This document shows, one piece after another, positions 56,553 through 64,000 of a stretch of DNA of 64,000 bases. The position numbers and the translations under genes are program-made. The stretch comes from Pycnococcus provasolii (taxonomy: Eukaryota > Chlorophyta > Pseudoscourfieldiophyceae > Pseudoscourfieldiales > Pycnococcaceae), in assembly GCA_938743325.2 (NCBI GenBank), contig OW568890.1, forward strand, positions 496,001 through 560,000, read 5' to 3'. The notes under the pieces were generated by a model. That model did no database searches, had not been told where the DNA came from, and worked only from the letters and a program-made list of their open reading frames with translations. The stretch's first letter is position 1, and each line of letters starts with the position of its first letter.

Positions 56553-59087
56553 TCAATCACCATTGCGGAAACGAGATTCCTCGAATTCAGGGATGTCGAG
56601 GAATCGGCGCGAGAGGGGCGGCGCGCCATGCGACTGAAATCTTGCCGCACGCATTCGCCCACGCGATCGAGGTGTTGATTTTTCCAACAAGACTCGTCCT
56701 ATTGGCTCTGACGACATCGAACTGTGCGAAAATGGCGGCGAGTTATCCGAGGATATGATCGAGGTGATTGTGCGAGGTGGCGTCAATAACGGCGACGATG
56801 CGCCGTTCCCATCTCCATCCGCACTGCCATGTCGGTCAACCGCCGCAGCCGTCTTTTCAACACGAACCTTTTCATCCATCGCCGAGGTGATTGCGCGAGG
56901 TGGCGTCAATAACGGCGACGATGCGCCGTTCCCATCTCCATCCGCACTCCCATGTCGGTCAACCGCCGCAGCCGTCTTTCCAAGGCGAACCTTTTCATCC
57001 ATCGCCGAGGTGATTGTGCGAGGTGGCGTCAATAACGGCGACGATGCGCCGTTCCCATCTCCATCCGCACTGCCATGTCGGTCAACCGCCGCAGCCGTCT
57101 TTCCAAGGCGAACCTTTTCATCCGCCTTGAAGGGTTTCGGCACGTTGTATCGAGGCTTTTCCCAGAGCACCTGGCGTGCATCATTGATCGGCGCTGGTGG
57201 CGTCTCCAGTTCCGCCCAACGCGCGTATTTTGCCGCCTTGACGGCATCGCCACGTGCCATGTGGTTGTACATAACGCGTCTGAGCCCTTTCGTCTCGCTC
57301 TCGTCCAGGTCGCCGCCGGGTACCGCATCCTCGGCACAATCACCCTCATTCTGAATCTGCCGGCACCGGTAAATTGCCATGGCCGCGGCCACCGACACGT
57401 TGTACGAATCCGCGAATCCGTGCATGGGAAGGCTCACAAGTCCATCACACCCGCGCAGAAGCTCGTCTGACGGTCCCATAGCCTCGCTGCCGAATGCAAG
57501 ACACACCCTCGACGCGCTGTCTCGTAGCCGTTGGTGCAGCACAGATCCCGGCGGATCACGTCCTACAGGCATCAGCGGCACAGCCTGTGGACGCACGTCG
57601 AGCAGGAATGTTTGGAACCCTTCTTCACGTGCGACGGCTAGGGCGTCATCAGCGCTTGCGTGCTCCGTGACCGTGAGCCACCGCGAAAGCCACGATCCGT
57701 CGACACCGGCGGCTGATGCTTTTGCGAATTTCGAGTCGCCCGCCGGTTTTGCCAGGCCATGTTCCTTCGAGTATGCGATACGCTTGCGTATGAGCCCGCG
57801 AGGTCCCTGTTTTTCGTACCGCTTCTGCAGTTTTTCGCGCAGCCGTTCGGCGTGTTCGAATCCATCCGGCGTCTCCGGATCGAGAAACGTGGGCCTCTGA
57901 TTTGAGTCGTATTTTGGCTGTTTCCTTTTCTTCTGCGCGTTCGTTCTGTCGTCTGGTTTTTCGTCAGGCTGAAGCGCGACGTGCTGTCTGCGCTTGGATG
58001 GATCAGTCACGACGACGAACACTCGCTGCACGCCAAGTCCGTCGCACGTGCGCAGGATGTGGTCAGCGTTTTTCGCCTGGAAGATGCACTCAATCAAGCA
58101 CGCAAGACGCATCGTGCGGTGACGAAGCACGCCCTCGACTCGGCGTAAGCACGTGGGTGCGTTGTCGCCGTCGAGATCTTCTTCCGACACTTCTTCCTCC
58201 ACAAGGATATCTGCGAGGAGGTTATCTTCCTCCTCGTTGTCCTCTGTGCTGGTTTTCTCGTCGTCACTGCCTTTCCTTTCTTCTCGTTGGTTGGCGAGCT
58301 GTCTCCTGCGCTCAGCCTCCTCGGCAATGAAGAGAAGTTCGTCAAAGTCAGAAGGCTGTTCCAATTTTCCTTCTTCTGCTTCTGCGTCGTTATTCGCGCG
58401 GGACGACTGTGTCGGCGTCGTCGTTTTTGCCTTGTTGGCTGACGCTACCGTGCTTGTCCTTTCGTCTGGTATGGGTGGAATCTCAGGTTCCTCTTCATCT
58501 TCGGAATCTTCGTCGAGCCACTTTCTGATTTGCTCTAGTTTGGCACGTCGCCGCCCCGAGGCGGATATGTTGCGCAGAGGCGGGGGTAGTCTGCCTACGA
58601 CTTCCATACATTTGTGCCAGAGCGCGGCGGAGAACGCTTGGCCGTGTCGCAGAGCCTGGACGTGTGGAGGTGTGTGTGTGGAGGTAGACGCCTGCTTCGA
58701 GGCATCGGGCTTAGACTGTGCTTTGCTAGTTTGAGAAGACTTTGGCGGTTTGAGCGCGAGGGAAAGCCAAACTCCTAAAACGGATAAAGCTAGAGGAAAT
58801 CCGAAATTGCTGCGTCGTCCTCCTGAACCCGCGGGAAGGTCTTCAACTTCCTCCTGGGACCACCCTCCTGGATACGCAGATGAAGAAGAAGAAGCAGATG
58901 GCAGTGCCGAGGACGAGGGGATGCCTCGCCACATGGATGTCACCTCACTCTCACGGAAAGAAGAAGGAGTCCTCTCTTCTTCTGAGAAGGAGGAGGAGTC
59001 CTGAGCGAAGTCCTGAACGAAGGCCAAGGCGTCCACGTCAGCAAAGTCGTAGTCGTAGTCGTCGCTGAGCGGCGGCGGCATCGCCAT
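56553..59087 (-). CDS. SpoU/TrmH-family RNA 2'-O-ribose methyltransferase with threefold internal repeat
   Basis: An 844-residue protein. A SPOUT knot methyltransferase domain lies at about 320-600. Motif 1 is FQAKNADHILRTCDGLGVQR, motif 2 AFGSEAMGPSDELL and motif 3 SLPMHGFADSYNVSVAAAMA. These are the SAM-binding and catalytic motifs of tRNA (Gm18) and rRNA ribose methylases. A large insertion between the first and second parts (about 355-470) is charged and variable. The N terminus is acidic (DDYDYDFADVDALAFVQDFA) with one short hydrophobic stretch (FGFPLALSVLGVWLSLAL), which may be a membrane or buried segment. After the domain the chain has three copies of a 41-residue unit (DEKVRLGKTAAAVDRHGSAD then GDGNGASSPLLTPPRTITS). 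The target RNA is unknown. TGTAA lies near 56490 on the minus strand. Confidence 0.85.
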   Translation of the reverse strand: MAMPPPLSDDYDYDFADVDALAFVQDFAQDSSSFSEEERTPSSFRESEVTSMWRGIPSSSALPSASSSSSAYPGGWSQEEVEDLPAGSGGRRSNFGFPLALSVLGVWLSLALKPPKSSQTSKAQSKPDASKQASTSTHTPPHVQALRHGQAFSAALWHKCMEVVGRLPPPLRNISASGRRRAKLEQIRKWLDEDSEDEEEPEIPPIPDERTSTVASANKAKTTTPTQSSRANNDAEAEEGKLEQPSDFDELLFIAEEAERRRQLANQREERKGSDDEKTSTEDNEEEDNLLADILVEEEVSEEDLDGDNAPTCLRRVEGVLRHRTMRLACLIECIFQAKNADHILRTCDGLGVQRVFVVVTDPSKRRQHVALQPDEKPDDRTNAQKKRKQPKYDSNQRPTFLDPETPDGFEHAERLREKLQKRYEKQGPRGLIRKRIAYSKEHGLAKPAGDSKFAKASAAGVDGSWLSRWLTVTEHASADDALAVAREEGFQTFLLDVRPQAVPLMPVGRDPPGSVLHQRLRDSASRVCLAFGSEAMGPSDELLRGCDGLVSLPMHGFADSYNVSVAAAMAIYRCRQIQNEGDCAEDAVPGGDLDESETKGLRRVMYNHMARGDAVKAAKYARWAELETPPAPINDARQVLWEKPRYNVPKPFKADEKVRLGKTAAAVDRHGSADGDGNGASSPLLTPPRTITSAMDEKVRLGKTAAAVDRHGSADGDGNGASSPLLTPPRAITSAMDEKVRVEKTAAAVDRHGSADGDGNGASSPLLTPPRTITSIISSDNSPPFSHSSMSSEPIGRVLLEKSTPRSRGRMRAARFQSHGAPPLSRRFLDIPEFEESRFRNGD
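56761..57129 (-). repeat. 123 bp tandem repeat, three copies, inside the SpoU gene
   Basis: Units start at 56761, 56884 and 57007 (exact 123 bp spacing, 41 codons, in frame). Copies differ at only a few bases. Confidence 0.95.
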
Positions 59088-59958
59088 GGAACAAATGGAA
59101 CGGGTTCAACAAGCCCCAAAATTAGGGGGGAGTCCAGGGTTAGGGTTAGGGTTAGGGTTAGGGCTCCTTCTTACCCTAACCCGTTCGGGTTCACCTTCGC
59201 GTGTCTCCTCGCACTCGCCAAGTACACCCTCACCTTGCCTTGCGCCTGGAACCTCTCCCAGAAACCGACCAGCCTCGGCCAGTGCCTCAAACGCGACGCG
59301 CACGCCCAGCTCGTCGCGAAGCAAGTTGTCCAGAACCGTGAACAAGTTGTCAAGTTGGGGAAACGGACGCGTTGCTCGTTTGTAGCTTCATGCTTTCTCC
59401 TGCAGTCATGTCGTCGGTGACTCGAGTACAGTCGAGAGGCCATACAAAGCCAAAGGCGTCCTCTTGCCCAGCCATGTAGGCTGCGGCCATGACGTAAGCT
59501 GCTCTCTTACCTAAGAGTTAGGTGATTCCTAACACAACGTTGTGTGGCGGGCTGCGCAGTAGCCCAACTCACTTCTGACTTCACCTTAAGGCCGTTAGGC
59601 CGCCAGGCTTAAGGGAAGGTAAGGATAAGTAGAGAATGGTTACAGGATAGGAAAAATATAAAACACTTATCCTGTTCCCCTCTACTCCTCTAGGGGTTAT
59701 CTGTTCCCAGGGGAGCGTATTAGGGGTTATCCCCACAGCAACCCTAGGTAGCCGTAACCCTAGCTGGCCGTAGCTCTAGAATGGGTCCGGACGACCTCCA
59801 CCTCACATGACGCGCGTAATTTGCCAACTATAGTTGTTTGTGCCTTCTCTGCCGTGTGAATGGTGTGAATGGACAACCGCTGGACAGAGTAAAGTACACT
59901 TCATTCCTGAATGAGTGATCTCAGGAGTAAAGTACATTCCGTTACTGAACGAGCAATC
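59088..59958. other. Intergenic region, nothing coding recognised
   Basis: Contains the TTAGGG array at 59136-59163, repeated motifs GAGTAAAGTACA (59887 and 59926) and several GGGTTAT/CCTTAAG sites. A short plus-strand frame (59086-59385) begins in the repeat and has no family match. Confidence 0.45.
59136..59163 (+). repeat. TTAGGG interstitial array
   Basis: Four telomere-type units (AGGGTTAGGGTTAGGGTTAG and onward), 49 bases upstream of the SpoU start; a short opposite copy (CCCTAACCC) lies at about 59173. Confidence 0.9.
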
Positions 59959-61020
59959 CTATGTACAGAGCAATCCGCGCGCCGCCGACAACACAGCCTC
60001 CTCGGTGTTTAGTCCGGTGAGCACGCGCGATGTTGCATCGATAGTGCTCCAGTTGCACGTTCCCATTCCATCGTCGCGGAGAACGCGGTTGAAGTCTTGC
60101 ACATGCACGTCGCCGGTGCCGTCTTCGTCGCGCCACGGTGCGAACTTCAGGTTGCTCGAGTCTTCCATGATTGGTGTGGACGATACCGCGACATAAAATG
60201 CAACACCTTGGCTGTCGTGGATGCGCAACTGCCTACTGTCGACAGCGACGACACCCTGCGTGCACTCCTCGACGTACACGGGCCCGTCGACGCTCCCCAT
60301 CTCGCCCGCGCAGAGCACGACGCAGTTCGTCAGTCTCGCGAGACGAAGCGCGGTGGCACGGCCTCGGCAGACGACGACAGCGTCTCGCCCGTCACGTATG
60401 GTTGCGTCTAAGCCCGAGACGTCGACGTCGATGACTTGTGTTTTCCCACCGTCAAAGTTCTCCAGTGCCGCCTCGCGCCCTCCAATATCCGCAGGTCGCG
60501 CCGTTCTGGCGTCGTCGCCGTTGGCTGTGGATGTGTCGCTGGCGCTTTCGAGAACGTGCTCGAGCGCGCCTGCATACCCTTGTCTGCTGAAGTCCTGCGA
60601 GAACTTGAATCTGCGCCGAGGCAGGTGCTTCGCTCTCAAGGCGTGCGCGAGATCCCTGAGCGCGTTTGACTGCGCCTCGCAAGCGCGCACGTCAAACGAC
60701 GTGAGGTAGTACGTCGCCGACGCGGTCATGGCGCGCATGCGATCGCACGTCACCAAGGTCTCTGCGATTTCGTTCGCGAGCTTACTTTGCGCCTCAGGCT
60801 CACCACTGGAGCACGCCACCGCGCACGTCTGCATGTTTTGCGTGGTCTCCTTTTGTATTTGCGTGAAGAGAGAGAGAAACGCGTCGGAGTCTTCCTCCGG
60901 CGCCTTCTGCGTCGACGTCTGCGACTTGACCTTCTGCGCCTCGAGTGCGCGCACGCGGTGCCTCGCCTCCAGCCGAGCGAGCACCGTCGACGCGCGCGAG
61001 GCTGAGGAGGAGGAAGCCAT
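59959..61020 (-). CDS. TBCC: Tubulin-folding cofactor C (TBCC)
   Basis: A 353-residue GTPase-activating cofactor that completes alpha/beta-tubulin folding with cofactors D and E. An N-terminal three-helix spectrin-like region spans about 40-130 (DAFLSLFTQIQKETTQNMQT..., matching the TBCC N domain). The C-terminal beta-helix (C-CAP/TBCC) domain is at about 180-345, with VYVEECTQGVVAVDSRQLRI HDSQGVAFYVAVSSTPIMED and FAPWRDEDGT. QLRIH at 264-268 contains the arginine finger (Arg266) expected of active TBCC and RP2. The length fits the family, and the start MASSSSASRASTVLARLEAR is natural. There are only a few bases of spacer past the stop before a GTAAAGTACA-type repeat motif. Confidence 0.93.
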   Translation of the reverse strand: MASSSSASRASTVLARLEARHRVRALEAQKVKSQTSTQKAPEEDSDAFLSLFTQIQKETTQNMQTCAVACSSGEPEAQSKLANEIAETLVTCDRMRAMTASATYYLTSFDVRACEAQSNALRDLAHALRAKHLPRRRFKFSQDFSRQGYAGALEHVLESASDTSTANGDDARTARPADIGGREAALENFDGGKTQVIDVDVSGLDATIRDGRDAVVVCRGRATALRLARLTNCVVLCAGEMGSVDGPVYVEECTQGVVAVDSRQLRIHDSQGVAFYVAVSSTPIMEDSSNLKFAPWRDEDGTGDVHVQDFNRVLRDDGMGTCNWSTIDATSRVLTGLNTEEAVLSAARGLLCT

Positions 61021-62598
61021 GATGGGCTCGATCGCAGACGCGGGAAGGGGAGGGGACGCGGGAGGGAGGGGAGAAAAAGGGAGAAAAGGCGGAGGGCCTG
61101 ATTATTCGGGTTTCTATTGACCTCTGCTCGGAAAACATGGAAGGATCGGGGTTTCAATCCGCCAATATGGGATGGCATGGCTGCCCTGGCTGGCGCGAAC
61201 TCCGCGAAGTGAGTTTCAGGTGACAAGTTGAGGAGGGTCGGACTTCACCATGCATTCGCCATCCCGGTATATCCCCTACGATAGGGCGCGCGATTCCAGA
61301 GAGATTGCAGGAGGCGAGAAAGACGAGGAGACAGACGCCTGCGACCGACAAGGGGAGAAGACAGGGGGTCCACCAGCCAGGCTGCCAGGGAGGGTGGAAC
61401 AGGAGAAAGAGTAGCTCAGGAGAGGTTTCCCAGGGCCTTCACAGAACGTGGTTGTTTGCTGGGTAAGCTTGGTTTTATCGGTAGTCGCAAGAGCACTTCC
61501 CACCCGGCCTGGCATTGGCTTCCAGGGGCCAAGTGAGGGGAAGGAGAACGAGTAGTTGACCTAGTTCCCAGGGCCGGGCAAGAGGTGCCTGGACCATTTC
61601 GTCACCTACCAGGGCCTGGGAATCCGGGCAACTACTCTTTCTCCTTCCCCTCTTCTTGGCCCCTGGAAGCCAATGCCAGGCCCTAGGTGGGAATACCCCC
61701 GGGAAAACCTTGCCTGAGCTACTCTTTCTCCTCCACCTGGAGGGCCACCCTCCCAGGAGAACAAAATTCCCTGGAATGGAAAATAGGCGCGAAATTGCAT
61801 GGAACCCATGGACAAGCACGACTCCTGTGCAGCACTGTATCCCCAGACACTTCAAATAAGGCAAGGCCGCCGATCCCACATGCATGCCTCATCAGTCCCA
61901 AGTATTTGGCCTCCGTCTGTATCCCAACCACGGCAATCCAAGTCTTGCGCGACCACAAACACAACCACAAACACAACTACCCGTTGGCATTTTGGACAGC
62001 TCGTAGGTGGTGGTTTCTGAGTCCACGGGTTGCTCAACCTCCCGGATGGACGGCTCTCGGTTGCCGCAGGCGGCGATTCGGCCTCTTCTTGTTGTTCCCT
62101 TAGTTTTGGAGTTCCTTGATGGGCTGGAGGTTGAAAACCAACCGCCTCGCCTGGCCGAGTGAAACAGCTGTAGTTGAGGGTCTTGGAGGACGTACGTCGT
62201 TCGTTCGTGCCGGGTCCTGTGCTCCCTCTCCTCTCCGCCTCCCTTCCCTTCCCCGGGTTCCTAGCACCCGGCCTCAACTCTCTCCCCTCTCCTGGGCGAC
62301 AAACAGCTCGCTCCTCGCCATCCGCAGGACAGTACACTCGTGGTGCCAGTACTCGCGCTCAGCTCAGCTCAGCGAGTGTGTACACGTGCACTTGCACGAG
62401 GAGTACAACAACGCTTGTGCTTGTGCTCAAGGCTTGTTGCTTAAGGCTGGTCTTGCTCGGTTTTGGGTTAAAGTAGTCCTTCTCACAGAAGTCTAGCTCG
62501 GCCGGCTTGCTTTCGAGGTCTGCGCGACACTCCGCACTGCGCAAACACGGGGCAGGAAGGGCAGCCTGAGAGGACACTCGCCTCAGCTTGAACACAAC
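61021..62598. other. Intergenic region holding a nested inverted repeat
   Basis: About 1.6 kb. Bases 61380-61760 form a large imperfect palindrome. The remainder has no recognisable gene. Simple CA/ACAAC tracts occur at about 61953-61978, and CAGCTCAG runs at about 62360. Confidence 0.5.
61380..61760. repeat. Imperfect palindrome of four related units
   Basis: Outer arms: GGAGAAAGAGTAGCTCAGG (about 61403-61421) pairs with CCTGAGCTACTCTTTCTCC (about 61713-61731), extending to AGGGTGG/CCACCCT. Inner arms: GGCATTGGCTTCCAGGGGCC (61511-61530) pairs with GGCCCCTGGAAGCCAATGCC (about 61659-61678), continuing through GGGGAAGGAGAACGAGTAGT and its partner. The centre is near 61592. The outer and inner units also resemble each other directly (GGAGAA[A/C]GAGTAG...TTCCCAGGG). 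The left side has about 65 extra bases. It could be a decayed foldback element. Confidence 0.75.
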
Positions 62599-64000
62599 AT
62601 GGTTCGCACGTGGTCGGTCGCGCTCGCGCTCACGCTCGTCGCGGCGCTCACTTTGCAAACACAAGGTGCGTTCCCACTTGCGGTGTGAAGGAGGCGGATC
62701 GGGACGGGACGGACGTGCCTGGCGCGTTGCCTCTTCCCTTCTGCGTTTCTCTCCCCCCCTTTGTTTTCAAAACGCGCGATGCGTGGGTCGGCTCGGCTGG
62801 AGGAGTCGATCGCGCGTCAGAGAGCTGAACAACGTTGCGATCTGCGTCGTTTGACGACTCGGTTTTTGCCGTGGGGTGGGAAAGGCGAAGGCATCGTCAA
62901 GAAGCACGCGTGGCTGCGCGGAGAACACGCGTGCTCCACTTTCTTGTGCCAACATCCACCAAACACGAGTTCGCTAACACCTCGCCACCAAACACACACC
63001 CCGATCTCTTAACTTGCACAGCCTCGCACTTCCGATATGGAACCATCTACTGGGAACCACACGATGATTGGACAACCAACTGGCGCAGTACCAGAGCGCC
63101 CGAATTCAAAGTGAAGTTTCACTTGTCGCTCATGTTCCGCCGCAACTTTCTGTGGGGCGCTTACTTCAACGAGCAGTGGGCTACGCCAAGTCCCACCCCC
63201 CAGACGGCAAGTTGGAAGAACCCGTTCATTAATGGGCTAGGTGATACCGCCCAAGTTACGGCAACGGGCGAAGCAGATAGTGACTGCAATGCGTACATGG
63301 CGAAATTCAACGCCAACGGTGTCACCAGGGCAGGACAGTCGATCGAGTGCTTCACCGACGTCAACCGAGACTACACGGGATACCAACTTCGGTTCCCGTC
63401 CGGCTTCGCGTTCCAGTTCGGCTCCACGGACGACAACGAGAGGAACTTGGTGCCAACCTCCGCGCCGAAAATCTGCAAGTCATACCTGCACAAGGGAATC
63501 GAGGGAAGCGCCACGAAGCTGACGTGCCCGTCAGCGTACCCGAACACGCCGGAGAACCAGGTTCTCGTGACGCAGAAGGAGGTCCCCGGTCAGTGCATCT
63601 CCGAGTTCGACGGCACGGCGGCGTCCTGGGCGGATGGAGTGAAGTCGGCCGAGACGAATCCCATCTGGGAAGACGGCAAGACGAAGCTGTTTCCAACCAG
63701 CTCCGTGTGCACTCCCTGGTACGCGCTGTTCGGATTCTTCACCGGCGACACGGTCAGCATCACCAATGGTCGACAGGACAGGGCAACGCTCGACACCACG
63801 GTGACGGACATCAACTTCGAGGACACGATGCTTGGCAACACCATCTCCGTCGAGGGCGATCATGAGCACACCTACAAGCTCCCAAATGTCAACGGGAGGT
63901 TTGAGTTCACCGCTTTTTTCACGGGAGGCAACCGCATTGCTGAGCTGAACAACAACCAGGACGGCCGATTCCGTCTCGAAACGCTCGTGCTGTTCGATCC
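62599..64000 (+). CDS. Secreted protein of unknown family, 3' end beyond window, one 356 bp intron
   Basis: Exon 1 is 62599-62665 and encodes a signal peptide (MVRTWSVALALTLVAALTLQ TQ). After an intron at 62666-63021 (GTGCGT...CACAG, phase 1), exon 2 opens at 63022 and stays open to the window end: SHFRYGTIYWEPHDDWTTNW, FKVKFHLSLMFRRNFLWGAY, ECFTDVNRDYTGYQLRFPSG, VCTPWYALFGFFTGDTVSIT. Trp, aromatic and Cys residues are frequent, and the HFRYGTIxW start recalls extracellular proteins of several eukaryotes, though I cannot name the family. It has about 350 residues so far. Splicing is supported by frame agreement and by the signal peptide leading directly into the ectodomain. The expected location is the cell surface or the medium. 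Confidence 0.75.
62666..63021 (+). other. Intron of the secreted-protein gene (356 bp, phase 1)
   Basis: Donor GTGCGT at 62666, acceptor TTGCACAG ending at 63021. It is the longest intron seen here. The splice joins CAA G to CC TCG CAC. Confidence 0.72.

Overview
The window looks like nuclear DNA of a green alga, probably a small, gene-dense, intron-poor prasinophyte-type chlorophyte. This assignment is an inference from several signs. Plastid-type genes are present (a tandem Cpn20 co-chaperonin, a double-GTPase EngA/Der and a Deg1-like protease). One protein carries long SPPPP cell-wall-type tracts. TGTAA, the usual green-algal poly(A) signal, sits at or just after many stop codons. An NME7-type flagellar protein suggests that the lineage has or had a flagellated stage. 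Interstitial TTAGGG arrays are scattered between genes.

Layout. 1-8.7 kb: the 3' part of SMC6 (cut by the window edge), convergent EngA/Der, a 1.3 kb stretch with no gene I can support, a GT29 sialyltransferase-like enzyme and a DUF1365 protein. 8.7-21.4 kb: an Atm1-type ABC transporter, a 2,613-residue protein of unknown function, a 240 bp MITE and an MsrB-like protein lacking the zinc cysteines. 22-26.3 kb: a proline-rich membrane protein, CPN20, and a Mutator-like (MULE) element inserted 70 bp upstream of the CPN20 start. 27.3-36.6 kb: a cyclin with one intron, a tandem-SH3 protein (possibly the TPLATE/TSET subunit TASH3), an IQ protein with a 60 bp intron, a small type I membrane protein, a Deg1-like protease and a second IQ protein. 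36.6-48.7 kb: an ankyrin protein, an LRR protein, a coiled-coil protein, an NME7-like protein and an ATAD2/Yta7-type AAA ATPase. 49-61 kb: a PLAC8 protein with an intron, a DnaJ protein, guanine deaminase, an MscS-like channel, a SpoU methyltransferase with an internal repeat, and tubulin cofactor C. 61-64 kb: a nested inverted repeat and the start of an intron-containing gene for a secreted protein that runs off the right edge.

The genes are single housekeeping genes packed tail to tail or head to head. They do not form an operon or a pathway cluster. The most notable mobile DNA is the MULE, with perfect 162 bp terminal inverted repeats, a 9 bp target duplication and a zinc-finger ORF but no transposase. 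Four introns were resolved by eye: cyclin, the IQ protein, PLAC8 and the secreted protein. Some other genes may carry unrecognised short 5' exons.
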